The translations under genes were made by a program, and so were the position numbers. Shown piece by piece: positions 1 through 6,999 of a stretch of DNA of 24,353 nt (positions are counted from its first letter, which is position 1; every line of letters begins with the position of its first letter). Below the pieces are notes generated by a model. It saw only the letters and a program-made list of their open reading frames with translations, made no database searches and was not told the DNA's origin. Where the stretch lies: NCBI GenBank assembly GCA_017520365.1, contig JAFXFQ010000030.1, positions 1-24,353 of the forward strand. The letters run 5' to 3'. The stretch is from Clostridia bacterium (lineage in GTDB: Bacteria; Bacillota; Clostridia; Oscillospirales; CAG-272).

Positions 1-79
1 ATTCCGAACACAGAAGTTAAGCTCTGTTATGCCGACAATACTTGGCTGGCGACGGCCCGGGAAGATAGGTCAACGCGAA
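1..79 (+). rRNA. rrf: 5S ribosomal RNA, 3' part (5' end outside window)
   Basis: This is the 3' two thirds of a 5S rRNA gene cut by the window edge. It is identical, base for base, to positions 160-238 of the complete 5S copy that follows. It begins inside the conserved CCATTCCGAACACAGAAG segment and ends at the same AACGCGAA 3' strand of helix I. Strand follows from the sense orientation of that segment. The rest of the rRNA operon presumably lies upstream. Confidence 0.93.
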
Positions 80-81
80 CA

Positions 82-108
82 CAAACGCTGGACACCGTCC
101 AGCGTTTG
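82..108 (+). other. Perfect 12-bp hairpin in the spacer between the two 5S genes
   Basis: Positions 82-93 and 97-108 are exact reverse complements separated by a 3-base loop. The stem lies 3 bases after the end of the first 5S. It is followed by an A/T-rich stretch but not by a clear run of T, so it is not a textbook terminator. It may be an rRNA processing signal or a weak terminator; the sequence does not decide between these. Confidence 0.6.
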
Positions 109-124
109 ACATTTAATTAAAAAA

Positions 125-238
<114 letters not shown>

Positions 239-241
239 TAT

Positions 242-317
<76 letters not shown>

Positions 318-323
318 CAAAAG

Positions 324-350
324 AAGGAACGCTTAAGCGTTCCTTTTTTT
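324..350 (+). terminator. Intrinsic terminator of the 5S-tRNA-Asn unit
   Basis: AAGGAACGCTT (324-334) and AAGCGTTCCTT (335-345) form a perfect palindrome that runs into a T stretch ending at 350. It begins 7 bases after the tRNA CCA end. Hairpin plus U-run is the standard Rho-independent form. Confidence 0.9.
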
Positions 351-373
351 GTGCCTTTCTCCCGCTGTGCCCG

Positions 374-537
374 AATGAGTGATACCCGAGTATCACTCAT
401 TGCTCACCGACTGAGCGAGCGAAGGAGGTAGGCGAGCGAGCAAAATGATCCGGTGAATCATTTTGCGACGGGAGGTAACTGAAATAGGGAGTATCGGAAG
501 GCGAGTGTACCGAGCCGCCCGAGACGACCATATTTCA
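374..537. other. Cluster of three hairpins in a gene-free stretch; possible structured RNA or palindromic repeat
   Basis: The interval 351-894 has no convincing protein gene. Its first part is highly structured. Hairpin 1 is a perfect 12-bp stem (374-385 with 390-401, loop CCGA). Hairpin 2 is a 9-bp stem (441-449 with 457-465). Hairpin 3 has a 7-bp closing stem (480-486 with 531-537) around a GC-rich interior that can pair TCGG 494-497 with CCGA 510-513. The linkers both contain GGAGGTA (424-430 and 471-477), and GCGAGCGA-like words repeat around 415-440. I do not recognise the family. It could be a non-coding RNA, a palindromic repeat element or a remnant next to a tRNA. From about 540 to 830 I see only a small 6-bp hairpin (760-775). 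Confidence 0.4.
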
Positions 538-830
538 GGAAGTCGCCTGCACTTGCTTTGAATTCAATTTGAACGAACGGAGTCTGAATTTATTACCGTG
601 GAATACACCTCTTCATTTGAGTTTAGGGGGATTATATGCCTCTCCCTGCCGTCATAACAAAGCGAAATCTTCACGTTCAGTATTTGTTAGCTTATTTTAT
701 AAGAATTTGTGATGAAACTATGGCAAATTCTTTCACGTTTCAAGATTGGGGTCGTTTATCGAAACAGCAGTTTCGCATGTAAGATGTAATTTTGTTTGCT
801 AACTGCGTCTTGTTAATTAAGAGCATTGTC

Positions 831-859
831 TTGAAATATGTAAAACGGTGTGATATAAT
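831..859 (+). promoter_or_regulatory. Sigma-A-type promoter of the dockerin protein gene
   Basis: TTGAAA at 831-836 and TATAAT at 854-859 are separated by exactly 17 bases, and TG at 851-852 gives an extended -10. The predicted start of transcription near 866 leaves a short leader with AGGAGG at 885-890 before the ATG at 895. Confidence 0.8.
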
Positions 860-894
860 CATGTTATAATATTATTGCATTTATAGGAGGAGAA

Positions 895-3366
895 ATGATG
901 AAAAGCTTAAAACGGGTAATATGTTTGATTTTAGCGATATTGATACTGTTGTCAAATACAATAATTTCTATATCTGCGGTGGAATCGGATGAATCGCAGA
1001 CTGAAGAAACTACAACTGTTTCTTCGAAAAAATTGCTGTACAGATATAGAAAAAAACAATATGCTTACACATATCATATTGATTCTTCTTCGTATTATAG
1101 TGATTGGACTGTCTATAAAAAAGAAGCTATAAATGAACGCATTAAGACTTTGTATAATGTAGTACCTACAGACATTGGCGGAAAGAGTCTCTTGGAGTGG
1201 AAAGACACTTATCCTATTCCAGACTTTTCAATAGAGCTAAAAGAACTTGATCTGCCGTATAATTATGGATATGTGTACAATAAAAGACAGGATGGAAGCG
1301 GTTATAATTACTATCTAACATATCCGTTAAGTAGTACAAACGGGGTCGGATCAAAATGTTATTATAATGATATCGTTGGTTATGTATATTATGTTGGTAC
1401 TGTGTCCAAATTATATGATTTTTTCTTGTATGCCAAAAACAAGTATTACGTATGTAAATGGGGAGACTGGAGCGAATGGAGTGAAACTCCTGTCGTGGCG
1501 AACGATGAGATCGAGGTAGAAACCAAAGAAACTAATGTACTGTATAGAAGCAAAAAGAAGATATATACAACATCTGAAACTACATTAGGAGATCCATGGA
1601 CGTTATATAATACTGCAACAGAATACGAGCACAGTGGTTTGTCATCTGTTATGTTGAATAGTAATGAAAAATTAGATGAATCGTATTGTGTTCATAAGAA
1701 GGAGAGCGTGAGTAGGTATAGAACTGAGCGAGGACAGTATGTATATTTGACGTCTGATGAGTATTTAAACTATATTCTCAACCATGGTAACCTTGAAAGC
1801 GCATTTGATGGTTACAAATACGAATATACATATTGCACATCTAAAAAACCATATACAGTTTACTATTACTATATGTGGGGAAGTTGGAGCGAATGGAGCT
1901 ACAATCCCGTCACTGAAAACGATGATACAATTGTAGAAACAAAATACGCAACGATTTATATTACTTACGATGCCAACGGAGGCACAGGTGCTCCTGAAGC
2001 AATGACAAAGGAGTATGATGAGCCCATCAAGTTAAGCGAAACCGTTCCCACAAGAGAAAACCATCAATTCTTAGGATGGTCAACCTCTTTGGACGGTACT
2101 GTAGAATATGCACCCGGCGCAGAGTTTTCCGAAAATATAGACGTAACGTTGTTTGCGGTATGGAAGAACGTGACAGAATACAACATTACATTTGATGCAA
2201 ACGGAGGCACTGGTTGTCCTGATGGGCAGATAAAGATACATGATGAAGCTTTGATATTGAGCGATGTTGCTTCTGTACGAAAGGGCTTTACATTTATTGG
2301 ATGGTCGCAGGACAAAAATTCAAAAATTGCCGAGTATGTTCCCGGCGGAGAGTTTAACGTGAATGGAGACACTACTCTTTACGCAGTATGGGAAAAGGGA
2401 TGTGATGAGCCTCATTATTACGTAGAAACGATAGTAGAGCCTTCATGTAATTATGAAGGATTTACAATGCATATCTGTGTTTATTGCAATCACACCTACT
2501 CAGATAATTATGTTGAACCAATAGACCATATTGCAGAAATCCAGAACTATACAGCTCCAACCTGTGAGAATAACGGTTATTCTGGTGATACTGTATGCAC
2601 TGTATGCTCAGCTGTCATTGCAAACGGTGTCGTGATCCCCACCACCGGACACGATTATTCTGCTACCGTGATAGCTCCTACCTGTACAGAAGAGGGATAC
2701 ACTGAGAACTGTTGTAGCAATTGCGCTGATACTTACAAAGACAATTTTGTAGATATTATAGCTCATTGCTATATAGGTAGTGTTCTAAAATCCCCCACGG
2801 CTAATGCCAAGGGCGTCCTTGAGGCATCCTGTGAGTCTTGCGGTGATTACGTTACTGCGGTTCTGCCTGTGCTGAGTGGAGAGTCATACTCTATAATGGA
2901 ACAGTCTTCTCCCTCTTGCGAGGAAGAGGGGATTGTTGTTTACACCCTTAAAGATATGATTTATGGTGAAATAAAAATCGAGGTCGTAACTGAAAGTGCC
3001 GGACACAGCTATGATGCTGTTCTTGTTTCTCCCAGTTGCACAGAGAAAGGCTATACGGAGTATACCTGCACAAACTGCGGTGACAACTACGTTGGTGATG
3101 TGACCGAGGCTCTCGGTCACAGTTTTGACGGCGGAGCTTGTACCGTCTGCGGTGAGGCTTCGACCGATGATGGCGTTATAGGTGATGGCGACATTAATGG
3201 TGACGGTATAATTAACGCAATGGATACCAACGTTATGAAGCGTATCGTTGCGGGGCAGCTTATGGTATCTGACGAGGCATTACTTGCAGCCGACATCAAT
3301 GGTGACGGTAATGTTAACAGCATTGATGCAAACCTGCTTGTCAAGCGAATAGCAGGCGGGAAATAA
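895..3366 (+). CDS. Secreted modular protein with InlB-type repeats, CxxC repeats and a C-terminal dockerin
   Basis: An 823-residue exported protein. Residues 1-28 are a signal peptide (basic start, then a long Leu/Ile stretch). Residues about 30-350 are Tyr-rich with two WGxWSEWS motifs (near residues 188 and 328), each followed by a Val-Glu-Thr-Lys strand. Two Listeria-Bacteroides/InlB B-type repeats follow (about 354-423 and 427-499), each with YDANGGTG or FDANGGTG and a GWS core. Residues about 500-755 hold five or six degenerate repeats with a P-[TS]-C...G-Y/F-T...CxxC pattern. A type I dockerin ends the protein (about 763-823) with two calcium loops, DINGDGIINAMD and DINGDGNVNSID. Dockerins bind cohesins, so surface or complex attachment is inferred. 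No catalytic domain is visible. AGGAGG at 885-890 supports the ATG at 895 or 898. The first half looks more A/T-rich than the neighbouring genes. Confidence 0.9.
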   Translation: MMKSLKRVICLILAILILLSNTIISISAVESDESQTEETTTVSSKKLLYRYRKKQYAYTYHIDSSSYYSDWTVYKKEAINERIKTLYNVVPTDIGGKSLLEWKDTYPIPDFSIELKELDLPYNYGYVYNKRQDGSGYNYYLTYPLSSTNGVGSKCYYNDIVGYVYYVGTVSKLYDFFLYAKNKYYVCKWGDWSEWSETPVVANDEIEVETKETNVLYRSKKKIYTTSETTLGDPWTLYNTATEYEHSGLSSVMLNSNEKLDESYCVHKKESVSRYRTERGQYVYLTSDEYLNYILNHGNLESAFDGYKYEYTYCTSKKPYTVYYYYMWGSWSEWSYNPVTENDDTIVETKYATIYITYDANGGTGAPEAMTKEYDEPIKLSETVPTRENHQFLGWSTSLDGTVEYAPGAEFSENIDVTLFAVWKNVTEYNITFDANGGTGCPDGQIKIHDEALILSDVASVRKGFTFIGWSQDKNSKIAEYVPGGEFNVNGDTTLYAVWEKGCDEPHYYVETIVEPSCNYEGFTMHICVYCNHTYSDNYVEPIDHIAEIQNYTAPTCENNGYSGDTVCTVCSAVIANGVVIPTTGHDYSATVIAPTCTEEGYTENCCSNCADTYKDNFVDIIAHCYIGSVLKSPTANAKGVLEASCESCGDYVTAVLPVLSGESYSIMEQSSPSCEEEGIVVYTLKDMIYGEIKIEVVTESAGHSYDAVLVSPSCTEKGYTEYTCTNCGDNYVGDVTEALGHSFDGGACTVCGEASTDDGVIGDGDINGDGIINAMDTNVMKRIVAGQLMVSDEALLAADINGDGNVNSIDANLLVKRIAGGK

Positions 3367-3383
3367 ATAGATTATATAATCAA

Positions 3384-3424
3384 AAAAACAGTCTGTTGCC
3401 TAAAAAAGACAACAGACTGTTTTT
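3384..3424. terminator. Bidirectional terminator between the dockerin gene and lysA
   Basis: A 15-bp inverted repeat (3384-3398 with 3410-3424) with A-run and T-run at the two ends lies between convergent genes. It starts 17 bases after the dockerin protein stop and overlaps the lysA stop codon at 3423-3425, so it can serve both strands. Confidence 0.85.
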
Positions 3425-4718
3425 ACATATCGTTTCTTATAAGATCCTCGTATGTCTCCCTCTTTACCGCAACGTAGCTTTCGCCGTTTTTCAGCATTAC
3501 TACAGGGGGGCGGGGAATACGGTTATAGTTTGAGGCCATGGAGTAATTATATGCGCCTGTTACAAGAACTGCAAGATAGTCGCCACGCTCAGGTGTTACG
3601 AGAGCAACGTCCTCTTGGATAAGGTCACCGCTTTCGCAGCAGCGGCCCGCGATGGTTGCAACAAGATCGGGCTTTTTATCCGCTTTGTTGGCGATAAGGC
3701 AGGTATAGTCGGATTCGTAAAGGGCATATCTGGGGTTATCGGGCATACCGCCGTCGATGGAAACGTAGCTCTTATATCCGGTGATGGTCTTTACGCTGCC
3801 CACAGAATAAACGGTAAGTCCGGAATCCGCTACGATGCTGCGGCCCGGCTCCATAAGGATGGCGGGCTTTTTGATATCAAGATCGCAGCAGAGTCTGTCA
3901 ATTACGCCTGCAAGCCCCTTGATATTCTCACGGTAGTCGATAACGGGGTCGGCATCTGTATATCTGACTCCGAAGCCGCCGCCAAGATTGAGCACCTCTG
4001 TTGTAAAGCTGAGTGTGTCCCTAAGCTCTTTTATAAATCTAAGCATTATCTCGGCCGCATCTGCAAAGGATTCATACTCAAATATTTGTGATCCGATATG
4101 ACAGTGGAAGCCTTTGAGCGATACGTTTTCAAGGCTGAGGGTGTATCTGCAAAGCTCCAACGCCTGGCCTGTTTCAATAGCAGTGCCGAACTTTGAGTCT
4201 ACCTTTCCCGTGGATATCTTTTTCTGAGTGTGGGGGTCTATTCCCGGGGAGAGACGAAGAAGTATTTTCTGAGTGATGCCCTTTTTTTCGGCGATCCGCT
4301 CAATCGCATCAAGCTCCTCGCGGTTGTCAACGATAAAGTAGCCAACGCCTGAATCAATAGCGTATTCTATATCCGAATCGGTCTTATTATTTCCGTGGAA
4401 ATAAGCGTTTTCGAGGGGAAAGCCTGCAGCCTTTGCGGTATAAAGCTCGCCGGGGGAGACAAGGTCTGTTGCCATGCCCTCCTCCTTGATTATTTCATAG
4501 AGCTTCTTGAAGCAACAGGATTTGCTTGCAAGAAGGGGCTTTGAACCCTCAGGCATAAACTCTCTCATTGCATCTATATAGGTGCGTGCATTATGTCTGA
4601 TTCGTTCCTCGTCCATAAGGAAGACGGGGGTGCCGTAGCTCTTTGCAAGGGTGCAAACATCTTGACCTGCAAGGCAGAGATGGCCTTTGTTATTTATTGA
4701 AAGGTTTGAGTGAAGCAT
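3423..4718 (-). CDS. lysA: Diaminopimelate decarboxylase
   Basis: Decarboxylates meso-2,6-diaminopimelate to L-lysine (EC 4.1.1.20), the last step of the pathway, with pyridoxal phosphate. At 431 residues it has family length. Visible marks are the PLP lysine in LLASKSCC (Lys66), HCHIGSQ and GGGFGVRY in the alanine racemase-like barrel, EPGRSIVADSG, the C-terminal YVSIDGGMPDNPRY segment, and CESGD, which supplies a residue across the dimer interface. The ATG lies 13 bases after the dapB stop. An AAGGA ribosome site overlaps that stop. It is the third gene of the dapA-dapB-lysA operon and so presumably falls under the lysine riboswitch upstream of dapA. The gene ends inside the convergent terminator. 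Confidence 0.97.
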   Translation of the reverse strand: MLHSNLSINNKGHLCLAGQDVCTLAKSYGTPVFLMDEERIRHNARTYIDAMREFMPEGSKPLLASKSCCFKKLYEIIKEEGMATDLVSPGELYTAKAAGFPLENAYFHGNNKTDSDIEYAIDSGVGYFIVDNREELDAIERIAEKKGITQKILLRLSPGIDPHTQKKISTGKVDSKFGTAIETGQALELCRYTLSLENVSLKGFHCHIGSQIFEYESFADAAEIMLRFIKELRDTLSFTTEVLNLGGGFGVRYTDADPVIDYRENIKGLAGVIDRLCCDLDIKKPAILMEPGRSIVADSGLTVYSVGSVKTITGYKSYVSIDGGMPDNPRYALYESDYTCLIANKADKKPDLVATIAGRCCESGDLIQEDVALVTPERGDYLAVLVTGAYNYSMASNYNRIPRPPVVMLKNGESYVAVKRETYEDLIRNDM

Positions 4719-4731
4719 TGGTGATATATCC

Positions 4732-5466
4732 TTAACCGTTGATAAGGTCGTACATATTGTAAAGTCCGGCCTCTCTGCCTTTAATGAAGCGGGCCGCGCT
4801 TACGGCGCCCTCTGCAAATACCGCACGGGAGTGGGCATTGTGCTTGAGGGAGAGAGTCTGGAAGTCTGTTGAGATAATGACCTCGTGCATACCGGGCTCA
4901 TTACCGCATCTGAGAGAGTGGATACCGATTTCCTCGGGGGCTCTTTTGGACATACCGTGGCGGCCGAAAACGTATCTGGATTCGGGGCGCACTTCCTTGA
5001 CGGTATCCGCCAGCATAAGTGCGGTGCCGCTGGGAGCATCCAGCTTTCTGTTGTGGTGTGCCTCGACTATCTCGATGTCTGCCTCGGGGAAGAGCGCCGC
5101 GGCTCTTTTAGCAAAATCGCAAAGGGTCGCAATGCCGAGAGACATATTTGCAGAATAGAATACGGGTACAGAATTTGCCGCCTCGCGGATAAGGTTCTTT
5201 TCCTCGTCTGTGTGACCTGTAGTGCACATTACGAGAGGAAGTGAGCGGCTGAGGGCGTATGCAATTACCTCTTTGGTGAGGGAATGGTGAGAAAAATCGA
5301 TGATAACGTCGGCCTCTCCCTTGAAATCTGAAAGATGGTGAAGCTCAATATCGTTGGCAAGCTTGTCCACCTCTGCTGTAAGAGTTGCACTGCCGTCGCC
5401 GGAAAGAAGAAGCTCGCGGACCTCTCTTCCCATTCTGCCGCCGGCACCGTAAAGTATGATCCTCAT
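4732..5466 (-). CDS. dapB: 4-hydroxy-tetrahydrodipicolinate reductase
   Basis: Reduces the DapA product to tetrahydrodipicolinate with NAD(P)H (EC 1.17.1.8). The 244-residue protein opens with the nucleotide-binding loop YGAGGRMGREV. It carries the CTTGH segment (about 81-85) and the family signature EAHHNRKLDAPSGTA (about 135-149), with the catalytic His pair and Lys141. The C-terminal region keeps the GIHSLR and GMHEVIIS segments. The start is an ATG with GAGAGGTAA 8 bases upstream, overlapping the dapA stop; the intergenic gap is 14 bases. It is the middle gene of the dap operon. Confidence 0.97.
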   Translation of the reverse strand: MRIILYGAGGRMGREVRELLLSGDGSATLTAEVDKLANDIELHHLSDFKGEADVIIDFSHHSLTKEVIAYALSRSLPLVMCTTGHTDEEKNLIREAANSVPVFYSANMSLGIATLCDFAKRAAALFPEADIEIVEAHHNRKLDAPSGTALMLADTVKEVRPESRYVFGRHGMSKRAPEEIGIHSLRCGNEPGMHEVIISTDFQTLSLKHNAHSRAVFAEGAVSAARFIKGREAGLYNMYDLING

Positions 5467-5480
5467 GATAATATTACCTC

Positions 5481-6416
5481 TCAGCCGATAAGTCCGTGAG
5501 TTCTCATGATGGCATACATCTTTTCGGCCTTTGCCTCATCCATTTCTGTGAGGGGGAGACGGAGGCTGTTTTCGCAGAAGCCCATCTTTGCCATTGCTGC
5601 CTTTACGGGGATGGGGTTTACCTCGGAGAAGAGAGCATCAATGATGGAGTGATACTTGTACTGGAGCTTTGCAGCGCCTGCAACGTCGCCTGCGAAGAAC
5701 CTCTCGCAGATTTCACAGGTTTCACGGGGCATAATGTTGGAGAGCACTGAGATCGCACCAACGCCGCCGAGAGACATAAGGGGTACGATCTGGTCGTCGT
5801 TGCCGGAGTAGAGGTCAAGCTTTTCGTGAACGTAGTGCATTGTCTCAACGATCTTGGAAAGGTTGCCGTTTGCCTCCTTAATACCGACGATGTTTTCGTG
5901 GTCAGCAAGAATTCTGTATGTGTCGGGCTCGATATTTACGCCTGTACGGGAAGGCACGTTGTAAAGGATAACGGGCGCTGTGGATTTGTCTGCGATCTGG
6001 GTAAACATTTTAACAAGACCCTTCTGGGTTGCCTTGTTGTAATATGGGGTAACTACGAGAACTGCGTCAGCACCTGCCTCGCATGCGCATCTGGTAAGGT
6101 CAAGTGCATATCCTGTATCGTTGGAGCCTGTTCCGGCAATGATCGGCACACGGCCGTTGGCGCGCTTAACTGCATAAGCAATGGCGTCGCGGTGCTCATC
6201 GTCAGTAAGAGTTGATGCCTCGCCGGTTGTGCCGGCGATAACGAGTCCGTTGATGCCGCTTTCGATCTGCCAGTCGATAAGCTTTCCGAACTGATCATAG
6301 TTGATGCCGTCCTCGTTAAAGGGTGTGATCAGGGCTGTTGCGATACCCTTGAAAATTGTCTTTTTCGTATGTTGTATCTCCTTGACCCGAGGGTCTGTAA
6401 ATTTTTCAAATGGCAA
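5481..6416 (-). CDS. dapA: 4-hydroxy-tetrahydrodipicolinate synthase (start codon uncertain)
   Basis: Condenses pyruvate with aspartate semialdehyde, the committed step of diaminopimelate and lysine synthesis (EC 4.3.3.7). Numbered from the TTG at 6416, the TIM barrel shows GTTGEAST (Thr63-Thr64), VTPYYNKATQ, Tyr152 in ILYNVPSRTG, the Schiff-base Lys180 in GIKEANG, and GNDDQIVP. The start is odd. The only canonical in-frame start is the TTG, which directly follows the riboswitch terminator and has no ribosome site. A clear AAGGAG at 6378-6383 lies 9 bases before an in-frame ACG (6366-6368), exactly where family members have the Met of MKKTIFKG-like starts. I give the outer limit but think translation begins at ACG, giving about 295 residues. 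It is the first gene of dapA-dapB-lysA. Confidence 0.93.
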   Translation of the reverse strand: MPFEKFTDPRVKEIQHTKKTIFKGIATALITPFNEDGINYDQFGKLIDWQIESGINGLVIAGTTGEASTLTDDEHRDAIAYAVKRANGRVPIIAGTGSNDTGYALDLTRCACEAGADAVLVVTPYYNKATQKGLVKMFTQIADKSTAPVILYNVPSRTGVNIEPDTYRILADHENIVGIKEANGNLSKIVETMHYVHEKLDLYSGNDDQIVPLMSLGGVGAISVLSNIMPRETCEICERFFAGDVAGAAKLQYKYHSIIDALFSEVNPIPVKAAMAKMGFCENSLRLPLTEMDEAKAEKMYAIMRTHGLIG

Positions 6417-6418
6417 TT

Positions 6419-6440
6419 AAAAAAGCCGACAGCGGTCGGC
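6419..6440 (-). terminator. Riboswitch-linked terminator upstream of dapA
   Basis: On the minus strand, GCCGAC and GTCGGC pair around a CGCT loop (6425-6440) and are followed by six T (6424-6419). It lies between the lysine aptamer and the dapA coding region. Premature termination when lysine is bound is the expected mode. A second hairpin (6445-6468) sits between the aptamer and the terminator. Confidence 0.88.
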
Positions 6441-6468
6441 AAATAAAACTCCACCTAGGGTGGGTTTT

Positions 6469-6630
6469 GATAGCTCTCCGCCAAAAGCGACAGTCGGAGC
6501 GATCTTATTCGCTCAAACCGGCACAGACGAGACCGCCGTCTGCCCTCGGCGCATGCCCCTTTCCTGCGGACAACGGGTGGTCGACCCTATCCCGTCCGCC
6601 ATACTTTTGACAGTACGCACCTCTACCGAT
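6469..6630 (-). promoter_or_regulatory. Lysine riboswitch (L box)
   Basis: Read on the minus strand, this shows the lysine riboswitch core: GGTAGAGGTGCG with the AGTAT element at the 5' side, AAAGGGGCATGCGCCGAGG in the centre, and GACTGTCGC...GGCGGAGAGCTATC at the 3' side. P1 closes between GGTAG (6627-6623) and CTATC (6473-6469), with one G-U pair. It lies directly downstream of a good promoter and upstream of a terminator and the dapA-dapB-lysA operon. This gives lysine feedback on lysine synthesis. The exact antiterminator pairing was not resolved by eye. Confidence 0.93.
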
Positions 6631-6635
6631 AAGTG

Positions 6636-6664
6636 AGTATATCACACAGCCTTTCTGCTGTCAA
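6636..6664 (-). promoter_or_regulatory. Sigma-A-type promoter of the dap operon
   Basis: On the minus strand, TTGACA (6664-6659) and TATACT (6641-6636) are spaced by 17 bases, with TGA just before the -10. Transcription would start near 6629, at the 5' end of the lysine riboswitch. Confidence 0.88.
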
Positions 6665-6735
6665 TAATTATTGCAATTCTTTCATATTAATTATTTAAAT
6701 TTCACCGAAAATGTGAAATCACAAAACCAATCGCC

Positions 6736-6911
6736 AAATCGTAGTTTGAAGTTTTATTAATGCAAAGGACTTTTTTCAAAAAAGTCCTCTGCACTCCCAA
6801 AAACCTTTTAAAAAAGGAGAAAAAACAAAAAATATTCCTTTTTTAAAGTTTTTTGCGGAGCTTTTTTTCAAAAAAGCGACCGTATCTCCTATCCTTCAAA
6901 CACCGATTTAT
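6736..6911 (+). repeat. Inverted-repeat element, copy A (about 176 bp)
   Basis: The ends are imperfect inverted repeats: AAATCGTAGTTTGAAG at the left and the complement of AAATCGGTGTTTGAAG at the right. Inside are two hairpins (AAGGACTTTTTT/AAAAAAGTCCT and the GCTTTTTTT/AAAAAAGC region) flanking an A/T-rich core. The core 29 bases at 6818-6846 occur exactly, in reverse complement, in copy B (14881-14909). This copy lies between two divergent promoters, so it is not a gene-end terminator by position. It resembles a miniature inverted-repeat element; no transposase is nearby. From 6912 to 6965 I see nothing definite. Confidence 0.65.
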
Positions 6912-6965
6912 CGTATTGTTTATAATAAAAACTCAAAGCTATGGGGCTTTGTTCCTTTGTCTCCC

Positions 6966-6993
6966 TTGACTTTTTTTGTTATGATGATAAAAT
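6966..6993 (+). promoter_or_regulatory. Promoter of the DUF2079 gene and downstream genes
   Basis: TTGACT (6966-6971) and TAAAAT (6988-6993) are spaced by 16 bases, with TG two positions before the -10. The predicted start of transcription falls near 7000, at the first possible ATG, which bears on the choice of translation start. Confidence 0.6.
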
Positions 6994-6999
6994 ATACGT

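Noticed and set aside
2401..3160. CxxC repeats of the dockerin protein as zinc fingers that bind nucleic acid
   Set aside because: The protein has a signal peptide and a dockerin, so the repeats act outside the cell; similar repeats are common in clostridial surface proteins.
6736..6911. Copy A read as an ordinary terminator
   Set aside because: Both neighbouring genes are transcribed away from it, and it has extended terminal inverted repeats shared with copy B.
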